Source: Calliopum simillimum (lineage: Eukaryota; Arthropoda; Insecta; Diptera; Lauxaniidae). Taken from it: 64,000 nt of DNA. The first letter of the stretch is position 1; every line of letters begins with the position of its first letter. The notes under the pieces were generated by a model. The model worked only from the letters and a program-made list of their open reading frames with translations. It did no database searches and had not been told where the DNA came from. The position numbers and the translations under genes are program-made. This document shows, in pieces, positions 46,679-54,715 of the stretch. Where the stretch lies: the NCBI GenBank assembly GCA_951812925.1, contig OX638369.1, positions 51,145,061 through 51,209,060 on the forward strand. Direction: 5' to 3'.

Positions 46679-47179
46679 AAAATGTGGCGCCCATAACCTG
46701 TTAAATTGTACGAAGTTTTTATTTGAGACTAAAAAATATTTTAAGTATTTTACAATTGACATAATACAATTTTCATGAATACTCAATATTATTATAACAA
46801 GTGTTTAAACACAAAGTACATATATAAACTATAGATGTTGCTATATCCAACAAATACAATCCATTCTTAAATTTATGTATAGCTAAGCATTTCATGCAGG
46901 ACTTTTGAAACACGAAGACAATGAATATGGTAAATTTTTTTAAAGTAAAATGTAATGTAAGTAATGGGGTATTACAAAAGGCTACTGAACTGTATGGTAT
47001 ACTCACTATGTTGGCTCTTGATTTTCATCTCCACGACGTGGAGTTCCAAATCCGACACGACGTGCGATAAGCACACGATACCATTGTTTTTGTAAAGTAT
47101 TCATTGGGCGTTTAAATGGATTTATACTTGGAACTGTAACTGTTGAAGTTGCAGTTGCTGCATCCTCGGCGTTGTCCAT
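36191..47179 (-). CDS. Three-exon host gene, 149-aa protein of unknown function
   Basis: Exons on the minus strand are 47179-47007 (173 nt), 41517-41395 (123 nt) and 36344-36191 (154 nt). They total 450 nt, exactly 149 codons plus TAA. Splice sites are TA|GTGAGT / ATCTAG|TG and CAG|GTTTGT / TTGCAG|AA, and both junctions keep frame. The protein starts MDNAEDAATATSTVTVP, then NPFKRPMNTLQKQWYRVLIA, a basic ARRVGFGTPRRGDE patch, YDSICQKRYVSAFRSYNTQF, HVAMQPSAIDAMRVHR, and a helical tail NLTLEQLEKVLSIKERRRLE..GMTAKRI. There is no signal peptide or membrane segment. AATAAA signals follow on the minus strand near 36056-36075. Both introns are about 5 kb and mostly transposon: copia in the first, hAT in the second. 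A shorter product ending at the TAG just after exon 1, or starting at the ATG at 41532, is less likely. Family unrecognised. Confidence 0.72.
36345..38699 (-). other. Intron 2, part 3' of the hAT insertion
   Basis: Intronic DNA ending in the T-rich tract and TTGCAG acceptor at 36345-36350. No further transposon ends or genes recognised. AT-rich throughout. Confidence 0.45.
38959..39950 (+). pseudogene. hAT transposase remnant
   Basis: Two scraps are recognisable. The first (38959 on) reads ..FKIIKQLARTLQPIKITIDI.., like the 'L.P...T' region of the hAT catalytic domain. The second (about 39805-39920) reads ESERCFSCACYIRNK..LDDKIINALIFVKSYF, matching the C-terminal hAT dimerisation domain. Stops and frameshifts are frequent and the N-terminal BED finger is not found. 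Non-functional. Confidence 0.75.
40031..40917. mobile_element. MITE nested in the hAT element
   Basis: Inverted ends CTTAGAGCGCTATAGT..TCTCCA are present at both sides, and the flanks are TATCAATA and TATCGATA, an 8-bp duplication with one mismatch. The interior is AT-rich with a 'ggcggtcccacgtcc' block and no ORF. It is probably a hAT-type non-autonomous element. Confidence 0.7.
41518..42558 (-). other. Intron 1, 3' part
   Basis: Sequence between the copia element and the exon 2 acceptor. AT-rich, and no independent feature recognised. Confidence 0.4.
42559..42712 (-). repeat. copia 3' LTR
   Basis: 154 bp, TG...CA on the plus strand as written (TGTTAAATTG ... TATCCAACA). Identical to the other LTR. 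Adjacent inside is a polypurine tract (GAGGAGGTG on the minus strand, 42713-42721). Confidence 0.95.
42727..46602 (-). CDS. copia Gag-Pol polyprotein, 1291 aa, intact
   Basis: A single frame encodes everything needed for retrotransposition. Residues about 1-200 are Gag (UBN2-like, NGSNYQTWKFRMEMLL). The zinc knuckle is at 208-221 (CFWCKKHGHFIKDC). Protease is DSG at 255-257. The integrase zinc-binding region has His386/His391 and Cys420/Cys423, and its catalytic core has Asp451, Asp514 (DNGGE) and Glu550, a DD35E spacing. An acidic Ser/Glu-rich linker spans about 690-760. Reverse transcriptase has Asp892 (FDVKTAYLNG) and YVDD at 978-981. RNase H has Asp1144, Glu1187 and Asp1221. The domain order PR-IN-RT-RH defines Ty1/copia. 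The start 97 bp inside the 5' LTR fits. No stops, frameshifts or missing key residues are seen, so it may be active. Confidence 0.97.
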   Translation of the reverse strand: MEKSSNDKLNGSNYQTWKFRMEMLLSHAEVWYVVDGEIPNPETTTFKKDNRKAMATISLAVDDEQLVHIRTKKYAKEMWLVLAEIYERKSLSSKMYLLRKMYSLHFHEGADMREHIAKMLQMRNELQGRGEEFKDSHIVAMLLCSLPEDYGSMVTALEGRSEDDLSIEYVTGKLLDEAERRRESCTGLNDVQVLKSVQKYEKGKGVICFWCKKHGHFIKDCPARKKSLAEIAGTAGELCLQGGAAEVVVDKWIIDSGASCHMTSNRSLFISIDTKATSSIFIADGSCLTAEGMGDVLLQCWDGNRKINLRLQKVLYVPGLNGNLFAVKRATEQGFVVSFDGKNCYISKGEKCFMVGKMGASLYEIEVLEESRVANMETKSCIHRWHRRLGHRNFKDIEKMESQNIVDGLKFTKCDEDYKCRTCIVSKSVRIPFPKESQTKTLNPFDLIHSDICGPLEVKTPRGKRYFLTFIDDFSRYTFTYLLNHKSEVATKFKEFVAEVHNIYGRKPKVLRSDNGGEYVSGELQEFLRKEGIKTQTTVPYSPQQNGVAERKNRTLMEMVRAMLEDAKLGKQYWGECIMTATYLQNRISTHIYNKTPYEVLNNRKPNLDNIRVFGCQAFAMIPNIKRKKLDNVSKEGIFVGYSLESKGYRILFPETNTIIVSRDVKFDEETKGPYIKESKIHKRVTISLEKEKSSEDSECIDIEEVSEELDQYESADSSEEQEQASVRKSSEEHSEECSEVENQVSAEEREVHNEVTLRRSSRERKVASRFTHSAYIAEPRSWKEMLNLEEEERKKWNIATDKEIKSIMDNKTWDLVKLPLNKKPIGSKWIFKIKKTADDKLEYKARLVAKGYTQKFGEDYDDTYAPVGKYITVRILLSISAKKNLQIYHFDVKTAYLNGNLDEEIYMVQPEGYAIKGQEDYVCRLRKSLYGLKQAGRAWNKKLDSVLQAMNFKKNPADNCLYTKEGKDSELIYLLIYVDDILVCARHLNEINDIFQNLAYNFEMKNLGIVSLFLGMQVIRDNNGNIFLSQQRKIADLVSSVHLEESKFSSIPMNVDYPTLLTENNKFMDNNLFRSTIGTLLHISMTTRPDISAAVGYLCRRVNDPRQCDWEAVKKVIKYLNFTQNRMLKFMSNSDLSIKCFVDADWGGDHSDRKSTSGFLFMMGDSLVSWNTRKQTTVALSSTEAEFVAASQAAQELLWVKQLLIHINFKFQKPIVMYEDNQSCIRIALSEKFSARTKHIDVRYKFIKDLITMDEVDMQYCPSTEMLADVLTKPLPRPKFEFIIFKFMTE
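46684..46698 (-). other. copia primer-binding site
   Basis: Immediately inside the 5' LTR the minus strand reads GGTTATGGGCGCCAC. This resembles the Drosophila copia primer site, which pairs with an internal part of initiator tRNA-Met. Confidence 0.7.
46699..46852 (-). repeat. copia 5' LTR
   Basis: 154 bp, identical to the 3' LTR. It contains the promoter for the element, but I cannot assign individual promoter sites with confidence. Confidence 0.95.
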
Positions 47180-48010
47180 TTTTTTATATATTTTTTTTTA
47201 CAAAAATACTTAACAATGCGCTAACTATGCCAGACGAAATTTACGAAATTTTCCCATTAAAATACAAACAATAAATGATGTTTTTTCGTTAAATTTGTCG
47301 GAAATTTATTTTGTTATTGTAGTTGGTTTTCTTGTAGTCGTATTGAACAAACAAAATGTTCAGGCAAATACGCATTTCGTTGGCATGGTGAATAACATTG
47401 AGTGCATTAAGGTTGCACTGAAAAGAGATCACAAGCCATGAATTGAAATAAATAAGCAATAAATTTTAGGTGAAAAGGATTGTTATCCTTAATTTAAGGA
47501 AGTGAATAATAAATGGGTTTTCAGTCTGTTTGGAAGATCAATTCAAAATAGACAATAAATCACATAAAATATAACTTTAATTTCCACACACCGTCCCCCG
47601 GCAAGTTAAATTTTATAAAAGTTTAGGAGAATTCTGTAAATGAGGTTGTCTTAAGTAAGTCGAGTATGGCACAATGTGCAGAAAAATGCAGAATTTTTGT
47701 ACGAAACGAAAACGCTATAAATATTTAGAAAGTTGCACACATGTTAATATATAGTAAACTAACTGGTCTCCTTTAAAAAATATTGAATTTTAACTCATTT
47801 ATTTTTAGCATTTCAATAAAAATTAAATTTTTTCGAAAAGTTGGAAAAACATTTTATTCCCAAGCTTTGAAGCTTAATATTTTTTTTTTTTCATAATTTT
47901 TATTTTAAGATGATATAATGACAACAGTTTTTTCAACTCATAGACTAGAATATCTCAAAATCCAGATGTGATAGGAAAATTCTGCTACTAGATTCAAAAT
48001 CAACATTGAC
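47180..48010. other. Intergenic upstream of the three-exon gene
   Basis: AT-rich, no transposon ends. It should contain the 5' leader and promoter of the minus-strand gene whose ATG is at 47179. No clear TATA box or initiator is assigned. Confidence 0.4.
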
Positions 48011-48835
48011 TTGTAAGGGTGTTACTTTTGGCCTAGCCAAAAACTAAATAACCTACACTGCAGTTTTTTGAAAACAGTGCTTGTACGGGTGGTACCACAC
48101 TCTCTTGAACAAATTCACTTAGTTTTTGGTTCGATTACTTCAAAAAACGCTTTTCGTATAGAATTTTGGATCCTTTGCTTATATGGGTGGTGCCACGCCA
48201 TCTTGTTCGGTTCGAGTTTGACCAGTTTTTGCTCAGAGTTTGAATTTAATGTTCTAAGTGTCAGAGTGAATTATCGCAAAAAAAAATGTTCAGTATAGCA
48301 CTTATTTGGGAGGTGCCCACGCCCTTTTGTCCGAATTTGCCTAGTTTCTGCCCTTAGCTTGCACTTACAGCTCTTAACGTTGGAGTGATATTTTGATATT
48401 TTCATTATAGCATTTCGAAACTTTTACTTATATGGGAGGTGCCACGCCCTTCTGTCCGAAGTCGTCTTGTTTTTGCTCAGATCTTGTACTTACTATTCCT
48501 AGTATTTATGTGTATTTAGCTTCTATTATTGCATATAGTGCTGTTATTATTGCATATTGAATATATATTTTGTATGGGCGGCAGGCGTGTTCGTTGACCG
48601 ATTTCGCTCGCTTTCAATCCCTTAAGCCAACTTTTACAACGGAGGTAGTGCACTAAGTTTCATCGAATTATCTTAATTAGTTTTCCTTTAAAAAATATTT
48701 TCACAGACTGACAGTCTGCCAGCCAACCAGACAGACGGACATAGCTATATCGATTCAGGACATGACGGGTGATCAAGAATATATATATACATTCCCATAC
48801 CTGCCACGCCTCTTTTTAGGGTATAAACAAATTTT
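48011..48835 (+). mobile_element. HINE / mini-me-type element, second copy
   Basis: Same plan as the 19305 element: GTAAGGGTGT, palindrome TTTGGCCTAGCCAAA, about five units with 'tatgggnggtgccacgcc' (near 48088, 48182, 48303, 48431 and 48575), 'gacggacatagctatatcga', (TA)n at 48780, and a 3' AGGGTATA end. The (CAGC)n tract is shrunk to a few CAGCC/CAGA units. Confidence 0.75.
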
Positions 48836-48859
48836 TTTTAAATATTTTTGTGGAACGTT

Positions 48860-48930
48860 TTAACCAATTATAACCAAGTTTTTGGAAACGAGGTCTAAAA
48901 GACCCTTTAAAACGGGATATAATGGGTTAA
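48860..48930 (-). repeat. 71-bp TTAA mini-repeat, copy 1
   Basis: TTAACCAATTAT...AATGGGTTAA. In reverse complement it aligns along its whole length with the copies at 48984 and 53132. It starts and ends with TTAA, with short inverted ends TTAACCCATT. Confidence 0.65.
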
Positions 48931-48983
48931 GATGTTCTTTGGAATTATTCTTTGCTTGAGTTCATGAAGTCCCATGAATATCT

Positions 48984-49054
48984 TTACCCATTATATCACG
49001 TTGTTATAGGTATCTTTGACCACTTTTTCCAAAAACTTGATTGAAATGGGTTAA
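48984..49054 (+). repeat. 71-bp TTAA mini-repeat, copy 2
   Basis: TTACCCATTATATCACG...TTGAAATGGGTTAA. It is inverted relative to copy 1, 54 bp away, so the pair can form a hairpin. Confidence 0.65.
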
Positions 49055-49739
49055 AACATTCTCTAAAAATATTCTAAAAGAAATTTCACTAGGAACCACC
49101 GAAAAAATACCTACCGGACGGTAGCAACCCTATTTGCATGTGCAACAATGACTCATGATAAACACACCATTAAACAACTTCAAAGACTCATAACATGAAA
49201 ACTGTGAAAGATACCACGGTCGCAAAATAATTATAATGAAATTTAATTTAATATAAAAATATACATATATATGAAAAAAAAGCCCGAAATTGACTTTAAA
49301 AAAGAAAAAAGCTTTTTTTTACACCGAAAATAAAAAATTTTTCAGTGTAACTTTTTTCAAAAGCTCATACTTTCTTACACTAACCCTGAAAGTTTCATCA
49401 AAATCGGATAAAAAGCCGATGAGCTATGAATTTTCAAATACATATGTGAGTATCCAAAAGTTGCATGGAACTTCCTATGGCCGTCATCTTAGATTTTTTT
49501 GGATTTTTGGAAAATCATTTTACCACAGTCATATGTGTGTCAAATACTAACTTTTCATCATAAGGAAAGTTAGAGAAGAAGAGTTCCTGAAGCTTTGTTG
49601 GAAAAAGAAGAAAAAGGAAATCGGATGAGTACTGCCTTTATCTTGCCTGCAAGTTTCCACCCTCAGGCATTTATTTTCGATATAATAGGATCGTTTTAAC
49701 AATAAAAGGATTTCAACTTTACTTACCCATCTTCTTCAA
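49055..49739. other. Intergenic, nothing recognised
   Basis: AT-rich, with A/T homopolymers and a short 'taccggacggta' palindrome near 49112. No supported gene. Confidence 0.35.
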
Positions 49740-50123
49740 CCTTAGGTGGGATTTTTTCTAGTTTGTTGGATCTAATTGGTACCGCTACAGGACACTATTT
49801 TATAGTAAGAAACGTCTCAAGATAGGGGTTTACTGACGAAGGAAATCTTCATAGAAGTTGTAAAGATCCTGACTACGAATAGTCAATTTTAAGTACATTT
49901 CCTTTGTGAATGCCCAGCTCTGACAAATCGACGTTATTTGTATGCGTTCAAAAATTACTTCTTCGACTCTAATGGAGATATCTTAGAGTTAAAAATCCAT
50001 TTTTTATTTTGTAAAAATTTCGATATGGTTCCTAAAGGCTTACAATTATGTGCTTTGAAATCACTTGAACTTGATTCAAATTTAAGCGTTTGTGATGAAA
50101 AGGCCTTTTTACAATTGCTTTAA
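49740..50123 (+). pseudogene. Jockey-type LINE C-terminal remnant
   Basis: Broken frames read TGHYFIVRNVSR, SCKDPDYE, then FLCECPALTNRRYLYAFKNY. This is the cysteine-bearing C-terminal region that follows RNase H in jockey/I-group LINEs ('LTGH..C..C...E...H.LC.CPAL..RR'). A 61-codon frame continues to 50123. There is no RT nearby, so this is a 5'-truncated copy distinct from the 21-29 kb LINE. Confidence 0.55.
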
Positions 50124-50362
50124 ACATCCCAGATAACTTTTCTCATGACCCACTGCGATGACAATACAGATTATTTTCACCTCTTTTATAATAAGCATTA
50201 TGAAACTTAGAGGACGTGCAAAAATTATGTTACTTTCCCTATTGTTAGACTTTTCAAAAAACATTTTGCCTATGCTGAAAACTTTCAAATTTCGAACTTG
50301 TCGCCCGTTTAAAATAAAGCCTTAAAATATACTACGCATTTGTATAATTGTTTGAACATTGT

Positions 50363-50494
50363 TTAACAGTCTTTATCCACAATTTCCTTGAAGACTTCCT
50401 TGAATAATTCCATAGCATTGCTCCATTCTGCTCCCAAACACTCATATGCCAAAAAAGTAGCCAATATCAATTGATACAATTTAGTGCATAATGA
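50363..50494 (-). CDS. Putative terminal exon of an unknown gene
   Basis: Minus strand, after AATTACAG at 50495-50502. An in-frame 43-codon stretch reads SLCTKLYQLILATFLAYECL, GAEWSNAMELFKEVFKEIV, DKDC, and ends TAA at 50363-50365. The amphipathic helical pattern and the acceptor-like site suggest a last coding exon. The tract before the AG is G-rich rather than pyrimidine-rich, and no partner exon was found upstream on the minus strand, so this is tentative. Confidence 0.3.
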   Translation of the reverse strand, partial: SLCTKLYQLILATFLAYECLGAEWSNAMELFKEVFKEIVDKDC

Positions 50495-51930
50495 CTGTAA
50501 TTTCCCCCCCCCCAAAAAAAAGAGAGCCAATAACAAAATGAATGACACACAAAAACTGGCAACATTGACAGTACAATGACACAATAGCACCTAACAAATG
50601 AACCAAAGTAGAAGAAGAGCCAGAAATTAATAACCCCGAAATGATTAACGAGCAAAATTGGCCAAAATGGAAAACGAACAAAAAATGTTGAAAACCAAAT
50701 ATAAATGACGAGCAACAGATTTAGAGGACAAAAAAGAAAAAAAAATGTTGGCAAATTGTTGAAATAAGGCGCACCAGAATTTTAAGAGACGGAACAGAAA
50801 AAAAACCTCCTTAGCAGCAACACTGTGAATGAATTGATATGATGCCCTCTGACATCGAGAACCCGACACTGAACCCAATGGCCTGCTTAGGAGCCTAAAT
50901 GAAATTGAATAAAGTAGAAGGGGATGGGTTTGGTCGAAAGAAAAAAAAAAAAAAAAACACCATGAAATAGGAACAAATAACGACAGCTATCAATAACTTA
51001 ACAGCAGCTGATGCTAAGCAATTGCGCCCTATGGACAGGCAACACTCACAACAACACAATTTGGCAGCAGCATATGCCAAGGAAGTATGGATGTTAAAAG
51101 AAGACTACTGAAGAGTTCAAAGCATTATACATTGATAGGTTATGAATTGCATAATGAAAACAATGGAAAGTAATCGGTTATTTCTCACTCAAAATTTCAT
51201 GAATACCATTTAATATGTAGAATTGATTGCTCTACAAGCTACATGCTATCTTTCTTTTGTACAGCTTTTGATTAGGAGACTAAAAATTTGTGAATATGAA
51301 CAAAATCCGTCGACGGACACGCCTACCTCCCATATAAATTTAGGGCGTGGTGGAAATTTTTTTTTCAAAATCAACTTCTATTAATTTAACACCGTTGATT
51401 TCAAAAATGTTATCAATTTGAAAATCAACATTCATATTACTATGGACACTTGTGTGCGGAAAATACCTTAAAATAGGATATCTCTTAAACTGTGGGTTGC
51501 ACGAAAACAATTTGCACCATTTTTCGATGAGATTTGCTGAGCTGCAAAATTGTGGAACAAAATTTTTTTGTATATATAACAGTAAGCGAGATATTTGCAA
51601 AAAGCCGTTTTTCTCGACCTTTTGCACCCGATATCTCACAAAGGCACCACCTGTCAAGATTTGACTAGAACAAAACTTCATATCTACTATTGAAAGAACA
51701 CCCATAAAAACAATCAGTTTTGATAATAAATATGAGAAGGGTCAGCCAAGCGCTGGCTCTCCGTCTATAAGGATATCTCTGATAAAAAAAGATATCAACA
51801 TAATTTAAGTTAGGTGTTTTATACAGAATCTGGAAAAAATGTTGATGTGCTACAACCTTCGATTTAAAAACGGGTTTAGGGACGGCGTGTTCGTATACTG
51901 AAGTTTCAATTCACGTTTTAATTTTTAAGG
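50495..51930. other. Intergenic or intronic, no feature recognised
   Basis: It includes a C8-10 homopolymer near 50503 and A-rich runs. A 121-codon minus-strand ORF (51340-51705) shows no family resemblance and I do not call it a gene. Confidence 0.35.
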
Positions 51931-52162
51931 TATAACCAGTTGAAAACACTGTTCGACACAAAAAAAAAAAAAAACACATTAGAAAATCAAAAAAATTCTA
52001 AAAGTAGACGTTAAAAAAAATGCCAGTGTCTCGTGGTTTTTCTCCAGCACGTCACATTTTTTTTTAATCGATTTTTTAAGTTTTTTTATCCACTGCACAT
52101 GAAAAAAACAAAAATACCACATTCTTGTGTTAAATCGATGAATTTAACTATATGATTATTAC

Positions 52163-52733
52163 GGTTACCGGACATAATCCCAACGGACATAATCCTCATT
52201 TCGTAAATGGGGATTATGTCTGAAAATTTTTCGGAAATAACCTTCATTTTGGCCATGGGGGTTATGTCCGCAAATTTTTCGGACATAATCCCAATGGGGG
52301 TTAAGTCCGAAAAATTTAATTAAGATTGAACAAAATTTTTGCAATAATCCATTTAAAAAATTTATATAGTGTTGGATGTTATAGACTGATTCGCGGCCGA
52401 AGGCCGCCGCGAAGCCGGTGTTGGCTTTTTGGGAGTTTTAAATCCAGAGCTGCGGCCGCAGGCCGCCCACTTACCCCTACTCTTATGTAAAATTAGGTGT
52501 TGGATATATTATAGACTGATCAGCGGCTGAAGGCCGCCGCGGAAACGGTATTGGAATTTTCGGGAGTTGCAAATCCTGAGCTGCTTCTGTTGTCAATAAC
52601 AAAATATAGTTATGGCGACTATCTCCGTTTTTCCTGGGGATTATGACCGAAACACTTGCGGACATAATCCCCATATCGTGAATGGGAATTATGTCCGTGG
52701 GGATTATGTCCATGGGGATTATGTCACGGCACC
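52163..52733. mobile_element. GGACATAATCC-bearing element with 9-bp duplication
   Basis: It is flanked by GATTATTAC on both sides (52154-52162, 52734-52742). The ends are imperfect inverted repeats (GGTTACCGGACATAATCC / GGTGCCGTGACATAATCC). The terminal 100 bp on each side are built from alternating GGACATAATCC and GGATTATGTCC words. No ORF. Superfamily unclear: a 9-bp target would suit Mutator-like elements, 8 bp hAT. Confidence 0.75.
52369..52585. repeat. G+C-rich tandem pair with GGCCGAAGGCCGCCGC
   Basis: Two units of about 85 bp (52369-52453 and 52496-52584) share 'gtgttggat', 'atagactgat', GCGGCCGAAGGCCGCCGC-like blocks, 'gggagtt' and 'gagctgc'. The G+C-rich palindromic core is strikingly unlike the rest of this window. 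It lies in the middle of the GGACATAATCC element. Confidence 0.7.
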
Positions 52734-53131
52734 GATTATTACATCTGAGTTACATCTGTGTTCTGCAAACTTATGCAGGATATTACGGGGAATATTTTTG
52801 TAGAAAATTTTAACCCTGTGCAACCCCCACATGTGGGCCATTTTTGCCCTTTTCTTAAAAATGTACAAAAATGACACCTAAACCAGGGGAATATTGAGTC
52901 AGTATGTACTACAGAAATATTTGCTATACAATTTCACTAATAATTGCTGAACACTAAAAAAGCAAAATTTCATCCCGAAAGCAAAAAAATCGTTAAGATC
53001 AGTAAGCATTTCTAGCAATTAATATTTTCGAAATTTCACCCCACTGTAAAACTCTAAAATTACATTTTGGACAAAACTCGTTCTCACAAAATCATAACGA
53101 AATCACACAAGAATCATTTTCCTAGAACACA

Positions 53132-53202
53132 TTAACCCATTATGTCCTGTTTTTATGAGTCTTTTTGACCCCTTTTTCTAAAACTGAGCCACAATGAGTT
53201 AA
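53132..53202 (+). repeat. 71-bp TTAA mini-repeat, copy 3
   Basis: TTAACCCATTATGTCCTG...CACAATGAGTTAA, the same length and internal order ('gtctttttgaccccttttt') as copies at 48860 and 48984. It lies in the loop of the foldback. Confidence 0.65.
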
Positions 53203-53764
53203 AAAAATTTGTCCGAATATTATTTTTAGCTTCGAAACTAATAATAAATAAAATTAAAAACTAGTAGTATAATTTTATGGCGAGTATTTCTGTAGTACAT
53301 ACTGACTCAATATTCTCCTGTTTTAGGTGTCATTTTTGTACCTTTTTAAGAAAAGGGCAAAAAAGACTCAGGGCGGTTGTACAGGATTAAAATTTTCTAC
53401 AAAAATATTTCTCGCAATATCCTGCATAAGTTTGCTGAACACATGATAAACTTCAGATGTAAGGATCATATAGTTAAATTAATTTTTCATGTACAGTGGA
53501 TAAAAAACTTCAAAAATCCATTAAATAAAATGTGACATGCTGGAGAAAAACCACGAGACACGGGTATTCTTTTTTAACGTCTACTTCAAGAATTTTTTGG
53601 ATTTTCTAATGTGTTTTTCAAAAAGTTCGAAATTGTCGAACAGTGAAATCAGTCAAGCGGTTATATGATTTTATGCTTCATTTACTAATACACTTGCTTA
53701 ATATAAACTCAACGCTCACGTTGGGCGCCACAAGTAAAGAATAAATCTCTTTATTTATTTTTTA

Positions 53765-54180
53765 ATTTCTTTATTTTATTGTTGCTTATGATGAAAACTA
53801 GCTGGCCCGGTAGCGACTTCGTTCAGCCGTTCCCGATGCCCTTTATGCACCAAGTCCTATCCATCACCGTCGTCCCTCTATCTTTCAATCCCCCAGGCTT
53901 GTCAAGGTGAATGGTAGATAGAATATACATTTATGTATGAACTTTTATAACGATAGCTGCCATAGGTGCAGAGATATAGCATTTTTTTTTTTTTTTTTTT
54001 TTATGGAGGGTGCAGATCAACCCCTTCTAAAACTTCCCAAATTTTACTAGGTGAATGGTAGATAAAACATTCATTCACGTACCAAGTTTCATAGCGATAG
54101 CTATCATATGTGCATAAATATATCATTTTGTGTACTTTTTTATATGGGGGTTGCGACCCTCACAGCGGCACCTCACCCCT
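53765..54180. repeat. Two diverged direct repeats
   Basis: 'aggtgaatggtagata-aa' followed by 'acgatagctgccat-ggtgca' and 'atatagcattttt' occurs near 53905 and again near 54050, with a poly(T) run between. They look like two units of a dispersed tandem repeat. Non-coding. Confidence 0.5.
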
Positions 54181-54481
54181 TTAGATTCTTCTACATATAG
54201 ACCATAACAAACAATATAAAAAAAAAAATTAAATGTTAAAGGATAATTGATAAATTTATACAAGTATTGCATTGTTGAGTTTAAATTAAGCAAGTGTGTT
54301 ACATTGGTAAATGAATAGAAGTAAAAAATAATACGAATATAACCGCTATAGCGGTTAGTCTGCAATATTTCAAAGTGAGATATCTCCGAAAAGTAACTCA
54401 AAGCTATCTTATAGTTATTTTTCGCGCCCTTTGATCTAGAATAAATTGTTATTTCACATTGGGCTATTCACGCTGTATTTA

Positions 54482-54715
54482 CCACAACTTTGAACAAAGT
54501 TTATCACAGAAAAATTCTTCTTTTCCTGTTATATTGCAAGAATTGAAAATTTGTTCGAGATCTTGTAACTCCTCGGCATATGGCCATAATAAATCGTTTC
54601 TATCCAATGCGTCCCTGTGAATTGATCCGATTACTTTTCCAAAACAACATAATTTTGACAACACTATCCTTCGAGTATCCTGAGACCTTACGTAGAGTTT
54701 TGGGGGTCATAGAGG
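54482..54715 (-). CDS. Orphan coding-like ORF, unknown
   Basis: A minus-strand open frame without its own ATG reads PPKLYVRSQDTRRIVLSKL, KVIGSIHRDALDRNDLLWPY, AEELQDLEQIFNSCN, and ends CSKLW at a TAA near 54479. The other frames are full of stops, and the amino-acid mix is that of a normal soluble protein. It could be a host exon or a fragment of a retroelement Gag. No partner sequence is recognised. Confidence 0.33.

Larger units (their letters stand above)
42559..46852 (-). mobile_element. Ty1/copia LTR retrotransposon, complete and young
   Basis: The 4294-bp element has two 154-bp LTRs (42559-42712 and 46699-46852) that are identical over their whole length, and a 5-bp target duplication AATAC on both sides (42554-42558, 46853-46857). 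A primer-binding site and polypurine tract are in place and one uninterrupted 1291-codon frame fills the interior. Identical LTRs plus an intact ORF imply very recent insertion. It lies in intron 1 of the minus-strand gene, in the same orientation. Confidence 0.97.
51931..53665. repeat. Large foldback interrupted by another element
   Basis: The arms pair from TATAACC..CACTGTTCGAC (left) with GTCGAACAGTG..GGTTATA (right). Pairing continues through 'ctcgtggtttttctccagca', 'acttatgcaggatatta', 'acaaaaatgacacctaaac' and 'gtcagtatgtactacagaaa', to a centre near 53102. The left arm holds the 571-bp insertion 52163-52733. The right arm reads straight across that site ('actatatgatccttacatctg'). The central loop contains a 71-bp TTAA repeat. 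Confidence 0.82.

Noticed and set aside
51340..51705. 121-codon minus-strand ORF
   Set aside because: Phe/Ile/Lys-rich composition of AT-rich DNA, no recognisable domain, no splice or poly(A) context.
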